DNA of 64,000 nt from Dendrophyllia cribrosa (Eukaryota; Cnidaria; Anthozoa; Scleractinia; Dendrophylliidae): the NCBI GenBank assembly GCA_024195265.1, contig JAJLRJ010000005.1, positions 17,091,536 through 17,155,535 of the forward strand. Reading direction: 5' to 3'. Both the position numbers and the translations under genes were made by a program. Positions 62,134 to 64,000 of this stretch are shown here, piece after piece. Each line of letters begins with the position of its first letter. Within the stretch, counting starts at the first letter, position 1. The notes under the pieces were generated by a model, which saw only the letters and a program-made list of their open reading frames with translations, made no database searches and was not told the DNA's origin.

Positions 62134-62661
62134 TGAGGCTAGGGTTAGTGTAACTAACAAGGCGATTCCGAGTTGGCAAATACGTTTAGAAAGTGACTTT
62201 CGTGTAGTATCCATATTTTACAGAAGATGTTAATATTTACATCCATCTTACAATTATTTTTCACATTTTCAAAAAAAAAATACAAGCAATGTCTGACTCG
62301 TTTTGGGTCGAAAAAAAAAACTGAAAAAAACGGTATAGAAGTTTGATTAAGGTTCTTAAAATTCACGACTTATACTGACAGTTCAATAATCCGAACAGAT
62401 CAAGTTGTGAGAGCTTACAAAAAGATGTTCTTACCAGGAGCTCCTGTCCTTACAAAGAATGTGAGAAAACTCATAACGAAATTCTCAGGCAATTTCCTCA
62501 TTTAAGTCATTCATACCGCAAATAAACTGATGTTAAATTCCTACGGAAGTGAATCCTTGATTTGTCCAAAACGAAATGAAGGAAAATATTTACAAATCTG
62601 TTCTTATTCGTTTTGTTTATCAAATAAGCAATTCCTTTGGTTCAGCAAAATAACATTGCAC

Positions 62662-63848
62662 TCAGAACACCAAAGTCTGCTGCAGCTCATGTATGATGCG
62701 CGCACAGCTCTGCAGTTTATTAACCTCGTTTTCATCCAAAGACTGGCTGATAACACACTGAATGCCTTGGCACCCAAGCGCGCAGGGAAGGCTCAGGTAA
62801 ACGTCTTCCTTGATTCCGTGAAAACCCTAGAAAATAAATGCGCAGTTTCAGTGAATGTATCACAACGATCAAGTTCCCAGGGTCTCTCTTCTTCCACCCT
62901 GCCTGGGAACGAGGTTGTTTGCTATCCTGAAGGAAAGTGTTTGATTTATCTTCTCACGATAGTACAGTTAACAACTGTAAAAGAAAACAAAGAAAAACTG
63001 CCAAATCCACGTTAATAAGATCTCAGTTGAGTCCCATGGCGTCGTTTTCAAAGGGAGACCAGTTGGTGTCAAACTTTTCATACGACACTGAGTTTTCTCT
63101 CAAATGCTTAGTAAAATTAAGTTCATGCATCGATCATTTCTTTATGAAAGCTGCACTTTGTCTCGCTTTGAAAACGAGCCATAGTAAGCTCAGAAATAAC
63201 CTAGTCCACAGTCTAAAGATAACATTACAAGAATTGAATAACAATTTTCATCTCCCTACTCCCCAAGGTTTAACTTGCATTTCCCGTCAGGGGGTGGCAA
63301 AGAGTAAATAGAAACACTGTATGAAAGATACCTTCACGAGGGTGGAGACGGGTTGGACTTTCATCTGATCTTTTAGCAACGCCTGGCTTATGTTAGCAAC
63401 ACTCAGTCCAATGGCCCAGGATGTATAGCCCTTCAATTTGATCACTTCATAAGCACTAAATAAGTAAAAGCACTGTTAGTTATGAACCGTTTAAGTTATT
63501 ATGTGTATTTTTACCATGTTTTTAGCTCGTTACGCTTCATGTTGTCTTCAAAACGTTCCTGCAACTTGATATGACCAATCAGAGGCAACATATGTTTTGG
63601 CCAATCAGATGCGACACCACAATCAGTAACTGATATATGGTGAACACATTGTCAACATTTCCCGCGCTTAGCACCAGTTCAGCACTATCATTACTCCTCA
63701 GGCTCTATAGATTCTATAGGGAGTCTTTACCTCATAACGACTTTGTTGTGAATCTCGCTCCAGTTCTCAGGATCAGCTTCTGTCCCCATCCGTGGGTTCA
63801 GTTTCTTTAGATTCACTCCTGCGACATTAACACCACTCCAAACAGGCA
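62662..63848 (-). CDS. LDH: L-lactate dehydrogenase, last three coding exons (partial)
   Basis: Exons 63731-63848, 63332-63455 and 62662-62826 join in phase and end at TGA 62662-62664. Encoded family signatures: [39 protein letters not shown] (the substrate-pocket Thr and the conserved KGYTSWAIG block) and [14 protein letters not shown], then [12 protein letters not shown] and the C-terminal helix ending LQQTLVF. LDH interconverts pyruvate and lactate with NADH as a cytosolic tetramer. The N-terminal NAD-binding part and the catalytic His lie beyond the right edge. All 135 codons seen are intact. A degraded snap-back MITE sits in the last intron. Confidence 0.95.
62862..62917. mobile_element. 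degenerate snap-back MITE in LDH intron
   Basis: AAGTTCCCAGGGTCTCTC and CCTGCCTGGGAACGAGGTTG are decayed ends of the family seen at 13527 and 14665. Confidence 0.55.
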
Positions 63849-64000
63849 CTGCATGTGTGAATAAAACAATAGAAAGTGGTTATTCAGGAAAATTACATAG
63901 AATGTAGTCTGGCCCAGAAGTACGAAATATATATGTCACTTCCACATTGAGGGTTTTACTTTCGGGAAGCTGCTTAAAGGCTGGTTTTCACAAGCGACGG

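Noticed and set aside
62530..63311. Plus-strand ORFs of 161 and 124 codons
   Set aside because: They run antisense over the LDH exon and its intron; the minus strand carries the recognisable protein.

Overview
The window is AT-rich, repeat-dense animal DNA. Genes carry short introns with GT-AG borders, the proteins look metazoan, and the repeats (BEL LTR element, L1/Tx1-type and L2/CR1-like LINEs, many snap-back MITEs) resemble those of anthozoan cnidarians. A stony coral or sea anemone is the most likely source. This is an inference; no species-specific marker was seen.

Layout. 1-20 kb holds no recognisable host gene. It is a bed of transposon remains: a truncated LINE, Tigger-, Harbinger- and piggyBac-like non-autonomous elements, several tiny snap-back elements with 9-bp target duplications, a tRNA-like segment inside an inverted-repeat element, and a tandem array at 14.9-15.6 kb carrying a hammerhead ribozyme core. 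20.6-33.5 kb (minus strand) is a seven-exon gene that I assembled by splice logic. It encodes a 505-aa single-pass membrane protein whose tail carries seven Y-x-x-aliphatic motifs and SH3-type proline motifs and ends in an SH2 domain. Its first intron holds a broken L1-type LINE. Head to head with it is a one-exon POLDIP3/SKAR-like RNA-binding protein gene (33.8-35.0 kb, plus strand).

35-47 kb is again accessory: a Tigger-like element with a 62-bp tandem array, MITEs, and a complete-ended but internally broken BEL/Pao LTR retrotransposon (40363-47157) whose gag is split by a 1.24-kb foldback transposon. 47.9-58.3 kb (minus strand) is a nine-exon TMEM33 gene, 282 aa, whose introns hold a 1.45-kb minisatellite and several MITEs. 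58.6-62.1 kb is a cluster of long palindromic elements. From 62.66 kb to the right edge are the last three coding exons of an L-lactate dehydrogenase gene (minus strand); its 5' part lies outside the window.

The host genes are functionally unrelated: phosphotyrosine signalling, mRNA export/translation coupling, ER/nuclear-envelope membrane protein, and glycolysis. Most of the sequence is explained by mobile elements. The two points that most deserve follow-up are the membrane-anchored SH2 protein and the hammerhead-bearing (retrozyme-like) array.
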